A DNA stretch of 5,075 nucleotides from Paucimonas sp. Its GTDB lineage: Bacteria; Pseudomonadota; Gammaproteobacteria; Burkholderiales; Burkholderiaceae_D. This document shows, piece after piece, positions 1-5,075 of the stretch (its first letter is position 1; every line of letters starts with the position of its first letter). Both the position numbers and the translations under genes were made by a program. Location of the stretch: NCBI GenBank assembly GCA_029266815.1, contig JAQSWC010000172.1, positions 1 through 5,075 of the forward strand, given 5' to 3'. The notes below the pieces were generated by a model, which saw only the letters and a program-made list of their open reading frames with translations, was not told where the DNA came from and ran no database searches.

Positions 1-2
1 GG

Positions 3-46
3 ATCGGCCCAAGGAACGAAGCGCAGCGTAGTGAACGGGCCGATTT
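3..46. repeat. Palindromic unit 1, wide-loop inverted repeat
   Basis: ATCGGCCC (3-10) pairs perfectly with GGGCCGAT (37-44), leaving a 26-nt loop that contains GCGCAGCG. The right arm continues as GGCCGATTT (38-46), which is repeated exactly at 85-93 in the neighbouring palindrome. The unit may continue past the left window edge. It resembles intergenic REP-like palindromes, but the family cannot be assigned from this window. Confidence 0.6.
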
Positions 47-70
47 GACGGAATGCCGCGTTATGTGAAC

Positions 71-93
71 ATCGGCCGCGCAGCGGCCGATTT
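71..93. repeat. Palindromic unit 2, tight hairpin
   Basis: ATCGGCCGC (71-79) and GCGGCCGAT (83-91) are perfect reverse complements around a 3-nt loop (GCA), giving a 9-bp, mostly G-C stem. The right side reads GGCCGATTT (85-93), identical to 38-46 in unit 1, so the two palindromes look like related units in the same orientation. In the plus direction the stem is followed by TT and then CCCCC; in the minus direction it is followed by GTTCAC. A rho-independent terminator is therefore poorly supported, and a REP-like element is the preferred reading. Confidence 0.65.
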
Positions 94-284
94 CCCCCGT
101 AGTGGCTGTGCTTTTGCCGCCTTTCACTGACTGACGGCGGAGCGCGGCGGCAAGCGCCGCAGGCGCGCGCCCCGTAGCCCGCGAACGAACCAAGCGTGGC
201 CTTTGCTCCCCGCGCAGCGGCTGGCGGTATCGCGCGCGGCGACTGACTGGATTGTCCGTGCTGCAGTGTCCGCTTCTAGCCGAA

Positions 285-593
285 TTATCCGGCTGCGCCC
301 CCTTTACCCGCAAGAAAAGGATGCGCAACAGCCCAAAAATCCGCTCGGAAGACGGATTCGCGATCCAATTCCAGAGTAGAACAGAGGTCTAACAAATCCT
401 TTCGCGCTGTCGAGTCCAGAACCAATTCTTCATCCATTATCGATAAGATAAAGGACTCGCAGGCCATCTCAAGCTCCGCATTATCCAGGAGTTGCTCCAC
501 ATGCTCCTTGCTATCCTGTGCTAAAAGGTCGCCATACCGCCCGAAGATTTCAGTGAAGCGATGGCTCGACTTGATGTATTCAGATTTATCCAT
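285..593 (-). CDS. Probable EndoU-toxin immunity protein, MafI-like
   Basis: This 102-residue, strongly acidic soluble protein (about 21 Asp/Glu against 10 Lys/Arg) has no signal peptide or membrane segment. It looks all-helical. The central stretch at residues 31-60 (HVEQLLDNAELEMACESFIL, then SIMDEELVLD) has the pattern of MafI-family immunity proteins, a leucine-rich helix followed by an E-x-x-x-A-x-E-x-x-x segment. Proteins of that type guard against Maf/Cdi/Rhs tips, including EndoU nucleases. An acidic protein is suitable for masking an RNA-binding surface. It directly follows the EndoU toxin gene, the usual place for a cognate immunity gene. The ATG at 593 starts 2 nt after the toxin stop; an in-frame GTG at 599 would overlap that stop by 4 nt and add two residues. 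Neither start has a clear Shine-Dalgarno sequence, so translation is probably coupled to the toxin gene. The family match is by eye; the role as immunity protein is inferred mainly from position. Confidence 0.72.
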   Translation of the reverse strand: MDKSEYIKSSHRFTEIFGRYGDLLAQDSKEHVEQLLDNAELEMACESFILSIMDEELVLDSTARKDLLDLCSTLELDRESVFRADFWAVAHPFLAGKGGAAG

Positions 594-599
594 GATCAC
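591..599 (-). promoter_or_regulatory. Stop/start junction suggesting translational coupling
   Basis: On the minus strand the junction reads GTGATCATG. The toxin stop TGA (598-596) overlaps a possible GTG start (599-597) and is followed after two bases by ATG (593-591). The 15 or so bases upstream (GTTCCACCAAACC) contain no purine-rich ribosome binding site. Ribosomes that finish the toxin most likely restart here, which would tie immunity output to toxin output. Confidence 0.55.
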
Positions 600-1231
600 G
601 GGTTTGGTGGAACGTTAATTGGGTAGGCGGTCGAGATCTTCCCCGAATATGTCGGGTGATTGTTTGGATAAAAATCTACCCGAATACTGACGCCATCCCT
701 CGTGCCGATTGCATATGGCGAATCCCACTTGCCCAGCCCCCTAACCGCAGACGGGTCGGTAGCAACATCTGAGACATGATGAAGTATCTGGTCGTCAGTC
801 CATGCTCCAGGAAACTCCGTCTTCCCAGATATGCCAGCACCAGCACGATGCCGATTCAGGATATGAGCCGCACGATGCTCCGTCAAATCCACCAAACTCT
901 TTGAAGCCAATTTCTTGGCAGCCTTCTGTGCCCACTGCTTGGGATTCAGGACACCAAGAATCATACCTCCGATTGCGGCCTTCTCGTTGCCGACACCCAA
1001 CAGGCGCAACGATTGTTCCGCCGGGTCGCCCAACAGGAAGCCTGCAACTGCCTGATCAGTCGTCAACGGCGTTGACGGCTTACGCGTCATTGTGTCGTTG
1101 ATGATCTGAACACTGGTCTCGCCATCGTTGGCAAAGCCAGATGACGATGTAAATGACTTTTGCACCCATTCGGTTTCTTTGACTGCCGAAAAAGCGCGGG
1201 TTACTGTTAACGATCTGTCTTCTGACAACAT
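596..1231 (-). CDS. EndoU-type RNase toxin, orphan without Rhs shell
   Basis: This is a 211-residue protein whose last ~95 residues (about 116-207) match the bacterial EndoU family of polymorphic-toxin RNases, which cleave RNA (tRNA in studied Cdi toxins) in the target cell cytoplasm. Visible hallmarks are EHRAAHILNRH (residues 118-128) carrying the candidate catalytic histidines, GKTEFPGAW (136-144), DDQILHHVSDVATDP (146-160), the strand pair around GTRDGVSIRVDFYP (176-189) and the terminal T-A-Y-P (201-204), whose Thr/Tyr fit the other active-site positions. Residues 1-115 are not recognised; they include a Gly/Ala/Leu-rich part (61-97) that may be a pretoxin or linker. There are no YD repeats, signal peptide or Rhs core motif. 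ATG at 1231 is preferred because GAAGG lies 9 nt upstream; an in-frame TTG at 1252 lacks such a site. The frame stays open only back to a stop at 1325-1327. The start lies inside the TPR gene. It is either an orphan toxin tip or a stand-alone effector. Confidence 0.82.
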   Translation of the reverse strand: MLSEDRSLTVTRAFSAVKETEWVQKSFTSSSGFANDGETSVQIINDTMTRKPSTPLTTDQAVAGFLLGDPAEQSLRLLGVGNEKAAIGGMILGVLNPKQWAQKAAKKLASKSLVDLTEHRAAHILNRHRAGAGISGKTEFPGAWTDDQILHHVSDVATDPSAVRGLGKWDSPYAIGTRDGVSIRVDFYPNNHPTYSGKISTAYPINVPPNP

Positions 1232-1617
1232 GCCCGCGTGCCTTCGATCCAATTGATTTCGGACTTCAAGGTTATAGAGTAAATGTGGGCAGCGCGCACG
1301 AAGTCGCCTCGCTCCCGCTCTATTTCAGCGAGTTGAAATCGCAGACTGGAATCATCGACTGACTCGTCATTTGGCTCCAACTTAGGTAATGAGGTTTTCA
1401 CTCCAAGAAACAGTTGTACCGCGCCTTCGTAGTCCTCCCGATCCAGCGCAGACATGCCATCGGCGTACTTCTTTTTTGCTTCTGAAAAGAGTAGACAATC
1501 TCTGTCGGACATTTTGTATTGTTTGGAAGTTGGATCCTTTGCATATCCCATATTGGTAACTGCGATCACCATAAACAAGATTGCAAAAATTCGCTTAATC
1601 CTTGCGTTGATAAACAC
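1207..1617 (-). CDS. Exported TPR protein, candidate immunity protein
   Basis: This is a 136-residue protein with a clear Sec signal peptide: a basic start (INARIKR), a hydrophobic core (residues 10-22, IFAILFMVIAVTN) and a likely cleavage after G-Y-A at residue 26. No lipobox cysteine follows, so it should be a soluble periplasmic protein. Two tetratricopeptide-like helix pairs are visible at about 45-78 (A-K-K-K-Y-A-D-G-M...D-Y-E-G-A-V...L-P) and 91-119 (L-A-E-I-E-R-E-R-G-D-F-V-R-A-A). TPRs bind proteins. Its position right after the Rhs toxin tip suggests that it protects against that tip, possibly in the periplasm, but I know of no family that proves this. The GTG at 1617 has a perfect AAGGAG 6 nt upstream; an in-frame TTG at 1641 would add 8 residues and has a weaker AAGGG upstream. 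The gene overlaps the Rhs end by 23 nt and is AT-richer than its surroundings (about 39% GC over 1501-1620), which suggests recent acquisition. The C-terminus (TRACCQKTDR) ends abruptly after the second repeat and may be trimmed. Confidence 0.7.
   Translation of the reverse strand: MFINARIKRIFAILFMVIAVTNMGYAKDPTSKQYKMSDRDCLLFSEAKKKYADGMSALDREDYEGAVQLFLGVKTSLPKLEPNDESVDDSSLRFQLAEIERERGDFVRAAHIYSITLKSEINWIEGTRACCQKTDR
1241..1245 (-). promoter_or_regulatory. Ribosome binding site for the EndoU gene
   Basis: GAAGG on the minus strand lies 9 nt before the ATG at 1231 and is inside the TPR coding sequence. It decides for ATG 1231 over TTG 1252 as the start and suggests that the EndoU frame is translated by itself rather than being only a silent remnant. 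Confidence 0.5.
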
Positions 1618-4600
1618 CGCTCGCTCCTTCGTATGTTGCAATTCCCAGCCCTTTTGCGGTACTCAGCCAGCTCGCACGCACGGCGTTCGGAAAAGTAGCA
1701 CCGTTATTCCTCATTTGGTCCGCGACGGACTGATTGAAGCTCTGTACAAAATCCTGTTTGGACACTGCTAATGCCGCTGGCGTAAGAGCTGTTCGGAGCA
1801 TCAAGAACTGGAAATCCCCACTCTGCACGATACCAATCCTATGGTTATTATTCACGAAACCTGCGATGTCCGCTGCGCTGAATGGCACACCTACATGACC
1901 GTTTTCCTTCGGCGAATATGGATGGGTATGTGCATTCCCCCAATACGTCAGTCCAGCATCTACATTGGGATCAATTTTCATTCTACCCGCTTCGCCTGTG
2001 GAAGGATTCACAAGTAGTACATTCCCTTTCCTATCTCCAGCAATTGCGAATCCATTTTCCTCCGGAGCATTCGGATCAGCTACGCTTTTATCCCAAGCGC
2101 GCTGCATATTTGAGTTCGTATGCGAAAGGTCAACGGCACTAGGCGCAGTTTCCGGACTTGTCGGTAGCTGGCCGAGTCTGCTGACCGTCGAAGGCGCAAT
2201 GGTGACTGCCGACTGTTCTGTCCCGCCGTTCTTCGCCGCCGGAATCTTCGCTAAGAACATGCCGCCGCTGTAGCTTACATCTGCTCCAGGATTCCGCTGC
2301 TTCAGTTTTTCGATGTCTGCCGAGGAATCGCTCCGGCATTGCAGTCCCTTCGCAGAACCCGAGCAGGCATCGTTAATGGCTCTCCGCTTCCTCGTTTCAT
2401 CGTTGTCCTCTGCCGGATCGCCCGCAAACCCCGTCGGATCGACCATGTTGGTCGGGTTGTTCATCACATAGCTATAGCGATTATAGCTTTGGCTGTTCAT
2501 CGGGTCCTGCAACAGCGGGTCACCCGACAGGAAACGTCCCGTCAGCGGATCATAGACACGGCCATTCATATGCACCAGGTCATGACGGTCCAGCATTTCG
2601 TGACCCGTGAAGCCGCGATAATCCACCTTGCCATCGAGCGTATCGGGTGTGCCGCTGCCGTCCAGCGCGCGGCGCTTGCCCCATGCGTCGTAGGCCAGCT
2701 TCTCTTCCAGCACACCGGCAGCGTTCGTGATCGCAATCACGCTGCCCAATCGGTCCGTGTGAATCCAATGCAGCTCGGTACCCGTACCCGGCTTGTCAAC
2801 CTCGAAGCCCAGGCCAAGCGGCCAATAGGTTTTCACAGTCGGCACATTGTTGTTCAACGTAACTTCCTGCGCGCCGGCATACACCAGTACGCTGTTGTCG
2901 TCCGAACGGTGCTGGCGCGTACGCTGGTGTTCGGGGCCATACATGAAGGTGGACGTCACCGCTCCCTTGCTCAACGCGCTCGGCATATCGAAGCTGGTCC
3001 ATTCCGAAGCGCGCCCCGGACCGGTCAGCATATTGCCGTTGTCGTCGTAGGTGAACGAGCCAACGCCAGGAATGCTCTGTACGGCGTTCGGCCGCACCGC
3101 GCCCGCGCCCTGCCCTGGATAAGCGAAGTTACCGGCGCTGACGTTGGGCTTGTTGATGATGTTACCCACGTCGTCGTAGACGAAGGTCTGCTTCGCCTGG
3201 CCCTGCACCTCACTCGTCGCGAGTCGGCTCAGGTCGTCATAGGTAAAGCTTTCCATGAAGCCCGCCGCATCCCAATATTGGGAACGGTGCGTCATGTTGC
3301 GCAGGGCATCGTACTGGTAGCCTTCCTGCAGCCTGATACCGTTGTCTGCAGCCCTCACTTCCGAATTTGCCAGCAAGCCCTGGTAAGGGTTGTAGTGGTG
3401 CTCGGTCTTCAGCCCGTTACCCAGCTGTGCCAGCCTGGTGCGGCCAGCGGCGTCCTGCGACAGCACGCTCATCAATACCTGGCCGCCGCGCTCGACGCCG
3501 GCCAGCGCGCCAAACGCGTTGTAGCGCAACGCGAACACCTTCTCCGCATCGGCACCGCTGCGGTACTTCTGCTGGAACACGCGGCTCCAGGCATCGTAGA
3601 CCGTGGTGGCGGTGAACACCGTGTTGTTTATCACCTGAGTCGTTTGCAGCGGACGACCCAGGTCGTCATACGCGTGGGTACGCCGGTAGTCCTTCTGCTC
3701 CGGCTTGCCGGTATACGCTTCGGCAAGCTGGCCAATGCCCTTGGCCGCCATGTCGTAGACCCAATGGCTTTCCAGGTCTGGTTCGTAGCGGTCGACCATC
3801 CGGTCGAGCACGTCGTAGACCACCCGCGTCACTTTCCCGGCTTTGCGCGCGTTCGGGCTCGTGGTGGCCCAGGTGCGGCCCAGCGGATCGACCTCATAAT
3901 GAATCCAACCCAGGTGCGGATCGCGCAAATCGGTCTTGCGGCCAAGCAGGTCGTACTCGACGGTGATCACGTTCTTGTTCGGGTCTGTCGTCTTGGACAG
4001 GCCGCCGAACGGTTCATATGCGTACAGCGTTTCCTTGCCGTGCGCATCGATCGCCTTGGTCAACTGGCCGATCACGTTATACGTATCGATACGTGTCTTG
4101 TCCGCGACGTTCTTGAGTTCACGGATCAAGCCGCGGTACGTCGTGGTCGTGCTCTTCAAGGCGCCCGTTTCATCGGGCGTGTAGACAGCAGTTGTGCGGC
4201 CAAGCTCGTCGTATCCATTGCGCACCGCCAGATAGGCGGTATCGCCGACGAAGTGCGGCTGGTCCTCTTCTTCCAGGCGGCCGAGCTCGTCGTAGCGCCT
4301 GTCTGCGACGATGGCACGGCCATCGAAGCCCCAGGTCAAGCGTTGCAGCACGCGCCCCACCGAATCCACATAGCTTACCTGCGGCACGGCGGTGCGGTTG
4401 CCCTTGTTCTTCTGGTCGACAACCTTGACAGCCACCGCGCCGGTTGGGCAGGTGTTATCGCAACGTTTCAGGAATTGATGCGTCTCATTGCCGTCCTCCC
4501 TTACCTGGCGTAGCACCTGGCCGAAGCCGTCCACTTCCCATACCGTCGCCAGCTGGTTCGGCCCCTCGATGCGCAGCCGAGCACCCGTGCCGGGGTCGTA

Positions 4601-5075
4601 CGCATGCACCTCTGCATGCTGTTTGGCGTTGGTGACGGTTTCAACGAAACGTCCCTTCGTGTCATAGGTGGTGCTGCTAGTGCGCGACTTGGCGGTCGGA
4701 TCCGCCGGGTCGGGGTTCAACCAGGACTGCGACAGGTGGCGCACCAGGCCGAACGCGTTTCCTGTGCGGTCATAGGTGGTCGTCACCTGGTATTTCGGCG
4801 CGTTCGGCTCGACGATCTCGGTAGCGAGCAATCCGGTAACCGGGTCGTAAATTTTCTTCACAGTGCGCGTCACGGTGCCCGACTGCGGATCGGTGCGGGT
4901 TTCCTGGATCGATGTCGTCAAGCCGATCAGCCAGGAGTTGGCGTCGTTCTGGTAGCCCACTACCTTTTTCGATACAAAACTGCCGCCCGTGTTGGCGTAA
5001 GAAGTTGCCTCCTGCGAGGTCAGGTTTCCGAAGCCATCATCATAACTATTGACAGTAACGGTGGTACCCAGATCA
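1595..5075 (-). CDS. Rhs/YD-repeat toxin with JAMM-like tip (5' end missing)
   Basis: The frame is open to the right edge, so the N-terminus and start lie outside; 1159 C-terminal residues are visible (numbered from the codon at 5074). Residues 1-770 are a string of about fifteen YD repeats (Y-D-x-x-G-R/N), such as YDELGRLEE, YDELGRTTA, YDLLGRKTD, YDDLGRPLQ and YDDNGNMLT. Such repeats form a beta-barrel cocoon that encloses a toxic C-terminus. A C-x3-C-P insertion sits at 205-210. The Rhs-associated core spans about 772-883: HTDRLGS (772-778), a YDAWGKRR repeat, a GRVYDPLTGRFLSGDP-type segment, and the terminal P-x4-D-P-T-G-F (874-883), matching the autocleavage motif of Rhs shells. Residues 884-1159 are the variable tip. 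A JAMM/JAB-like site is visible there: Glu1005/1006, H1049-T-H1051-P, and S1066-A-A-D1069. This suggests a metal-dependent peptidase or isopeptidase toxin. The visible part has no PAAR domain; how it is exported depends on the missing N-terminus. The TPR gene overlaps its 3' end and probably supplies immunity. Confidence 0.93.
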   Translation of the reverse strand, partial: DLGTTVTVNSYDDGFGNLTSQEATSYANTGGSFVSKKVVGYQNDANSWLIGLTTSIQETRTDPQSGTVTRTVKKIYDPVTGLLATEIVEPNAPKYQVTTTYDRTGNAFGLVRHLSQSWLNPDPADPTAKSRTSSTTYDTKGRFVETVTNAKQHAEVHAYDPGTGARLRIEGPNQLATVWEVDGFGQVLRQVREDGNETHQFLKRCDNTCPTGAVAVKVVDQKNKGNRTAVPQVSYVDSVGRVLQRLTWGFDGRAIVADRRYDELGRLEEEDQPHFVGDTAYLAVRNGYDELGRTTAVYTPDETGALKSTTTTYRGLIRELKNVADKTRIDTYNVIGQLTKAIDAHGKETLYAYEPFGGLSKTTDPNKNVITVEYDLLGRKTDLRDPHLGWIHYEVDPLGRTWATTSPNARKAGKVTRVVYDVLDRMVDRYEPDLESHWVYDMAAKGIGQLAEAYTGKPEQKDYRRTHAYDDLGRPLQTTQVINNTVFTATTVYDAWSRVFQQKYRSGADAEKVFALRYNAFGALAGVERGGQVLMSVLSQDAAGRTRLAQLGNGLKTEHHYNPYQGLLANSEVRAADNGIRLQEGYQYDALRNMTHRSQYWDAAGFMESFTYDDLSRLATSEVQGQAKQTFVYDDVGNIINKPNVSAGNFAYPGQGAGAVRPNAVQSIPGVGSFTYDDNGNMLTGPGRASEWTSFDMPSALSKGAVTSTFMYGPEHQRTRQHRSDDNSVLVYAGAQEVTLNNNVPTVKTYWPLGLGFEVDKPGTGTELHWIHTDRLGSVIAITNAAGVLEEKLAYDAWGKRRALDGSGTPDTLDGKVDYRGFTGHEMLDRHDLVHMNGRVYDPLTGRFLSGDPLLQDPMNSQSYNRYSYVMNNPTNMVDPTGFAGDPAEDNDETRKRRAINDACSGSAKGLQCRSDSSADIEKLKQRNPGADVSYSGGMFLAKIPAAKNGGTEQSAVTIAPSTVSRLGQLPTSPETAPSAVDLSHTNSNMQRAWDKSVADPNAPEENGFAIAGDRKGNVLLVNPSTGEAGRMKIDPNVDAGLTYWGNAHTHPYSPKENGHVGVPFSAADIAGFVNNNHRIGIVQSGDFQFLMLRTALTPAALAVSKQDFVQSFNQSVADQMRNNGATFPNAVRASWLSTAKGLGIATYEGASGVYQRKD
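1598..2425 (-). other. Variable toxin tip with JAMM/JAB-like domain
   Basis: This 276-residue tip follows the Rhs core motif directly. Its first ~100 residues are a polar linker (start A-G-D-P-A-E-D, two cysteines in ACSGSAKGLQC). The catalytic-looking part covers about 2090-1770: E-E-N-G-F-A-I-A-G (Glu codons 2062-2057), a strand with NVLLVNP, then G-N-A-H-T-H-P (HxH codons 1930-1922) and F-S-A-A-D-I (Asp codon 1870-1868). Glu, HxH and SxxD in this order form the zinc site of JAMM/MPN+ peptidases. Tox-JAB and DUF4329-type domains of this kind are known as Rhs tips. The spacing between the second His and Asp is 17 residues, longer than the ten usual in JAMM proteins, through an inserted SPKENGHVGV loop. 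The substrate is unknown. Confidence 0.72.
1624..1629 (-). promoter_or_regulatory. Strong ribosome binding site for the TPR gene
   Basis: A perfect AAGGAG on the minus strand lies 6 nt before the GTG at 1617, inside the last codons of the Rhs gene. It is the strongest Shine-Dalgarno sequence seen in the window. It fixes the GTG start and would allow the candidate immunity protein to be made efficiently despite the rare start codon. Confidence 0.65.
2426..2761 (-). other. Rhs-associated core domain and cleavage motif
   Basis: This is the most conserved part of the shell, coding residues 772-883 of the visible protein. It runs from H-T-D-R-L-G-S through the YDAWGKRR repeat, GFTGHEMLD, HMNGRVYDP, GRFLSGDP and NRYSYVMNNP to the closing P-T-N-M-V-D-P-T-G-F (codons 2455-2426). 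In characterised Rhs proteins the two aspartates of this region act in self-cleavage just after the motif and release the tip inside the shell. Here the last motif residue is Phe where Leu is most common. The sequence 3' of 2426 loses the YD pattern at once, which marks the shell/tip junction. Confidence 0.85.

Larger units (their letters stand above)
1..284. other. GC-rich non-coding region with palindromes
   Basis: This stretch lies downstream of the last gene of the minus-strand run and holds no convincing gene on either strand. It is very GC-rich (46 of 60 bases in 121-180). It contains several short inverted repeats, described separately, and recurring words: GCGCAGCG at 21-28, 78-85 and 212-219, CCGCGCAGCGG at 76-86 and 210-220, and ACTGACTG at 126-133 and again within 241-250. 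A further perfect 6-bp stem with a 5-nt loop lies at 144-160 (GCGGCG/CGCCGC). None of the hairpins is followed by a clear T run in the minus direction, so I do not call a terminator, although the hairpins could still stop or stabilise the operon transcript. No tRNA-like fold was recognised. Confidence 0.7.

Noticed and set aside
278..294. Hairpin AGCCG/CGGCT around the stop codon of the immunity-like gene as a terminator
   Set aside because: The stem has only five pairs and no T run follows in the minus direction, so a rho-independent terminator is not supported.
802..1101. 99-codon plus-strand frame opposite the EndoU gene
   Set aside because: The opposite strand carries a recognisable EndoU domain; this translation is low in structure and rich in Ser, Pro and Gln, with no ribosome binding site noticed.
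1250..1252. TTG as the start of the EndoU gene
   Set aside because: There is no ribosome binding site before it, whereas ATG 1231 has GAAGG 9 nt upstream.
1639..1641. TTG as the start of the TPR gene
   Set aside because: AAGGG lies upstream, so it is possible, but GTG 1617 has a perfect AAGGAG at ideal spacing and gives a more typical short signal-peptide start.
2139..2339. 66-codon minus-strand frame inside the Rhs tip
   Set aside because: It is an out-of-frame shadow of the Rhs reading frame, with an Arg-rich composition and no independent support.
2339..4513. Long 724-codon open frame on the plus strand opposite the Rhs gene
   Set aside because: It is antisense to a coherent YD-repeat protein, and its translation is rich in Val, Arg and His with no domain. 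GC-rich repeated codons such as TACGAC often keep the opposite frame open.
4958..4960. GTG at 4960 as the true start of the Rhs gene
   Set aside because: The frame stays open to the right edge and the added residues (such as SYDDGFGNLTSQ) still look like a YD repeat, so this is an internal valine and the gene is cut by the window.

Overview
This window is a polymorphic-toxin locus read entirely on the minus strand, so gene order runs from the right edge to the left. It shows the 3' part of a large Rhs/YD-repeat protein (from the right edge to 1595), a small exported TPR protein (1617-1207), a short protein with a bacterial EndoU-type RNase domain (1231-596), and a small acidic, probably immunity, protein (593-285). 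The last 284 bases (1-284) are GC-rich, non-coding and contain palindromic repeats.

The four genes form one compact run. The TPR gene starts 23 nt inside the end of the Rhs gene. The EndoU gene starts 25 nt inside the end of the TPR gene. The immunity-like gene follows the EndoU stop by 2 nt, or overlaps it by 4 nt if its upstream GTG is used. No promoter is visible between them, so co-transcription from a promoter beyond the right edge is the simplest reading (inference).

The layout fits an Rhs locus with two toxin modules. In module 1 the Rhs shell ends at a canonical P-x4-D-P-x-G-F core motif and continues into a 276-residue variable tip with a JAMM/JAB metallopeptidase-like signature (Glu, H-x-H, S-x-x-D). 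The TPR protein, with its signal peptide, sits where an immunity gene is expected. Module 2 is an EndoU RNase-like toxin without a YD-repeat body, followed by a small acidic protein resembling MafI-type immunity proteins. It looks like an orphan toxin-immunity pair left behind, or stored, downstream of the active rhs gene.

Base composition changes along the run. Hand counts give about 68% GC in a sample of the Rhs shell (3421-3480), about 39% across the Rhs stop and the TPR start (1501-1620), and about 77% in the left non-coding end (121-180). This is the usual sign of exchangeable toxin tips on a conserved shell. The organism is probably a GC-rich proteobacterium. The shell style (HMNGRVYDPLTGRFLSGDP-like core and a C-x3-C-P insertion) recalls Rhs proteins of Xanthomonadaceae and relatives, but this attribution comes from memory and is weak. 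No tRNA, rRNA, CRISPR array, transposase or convincing terminator was seen.
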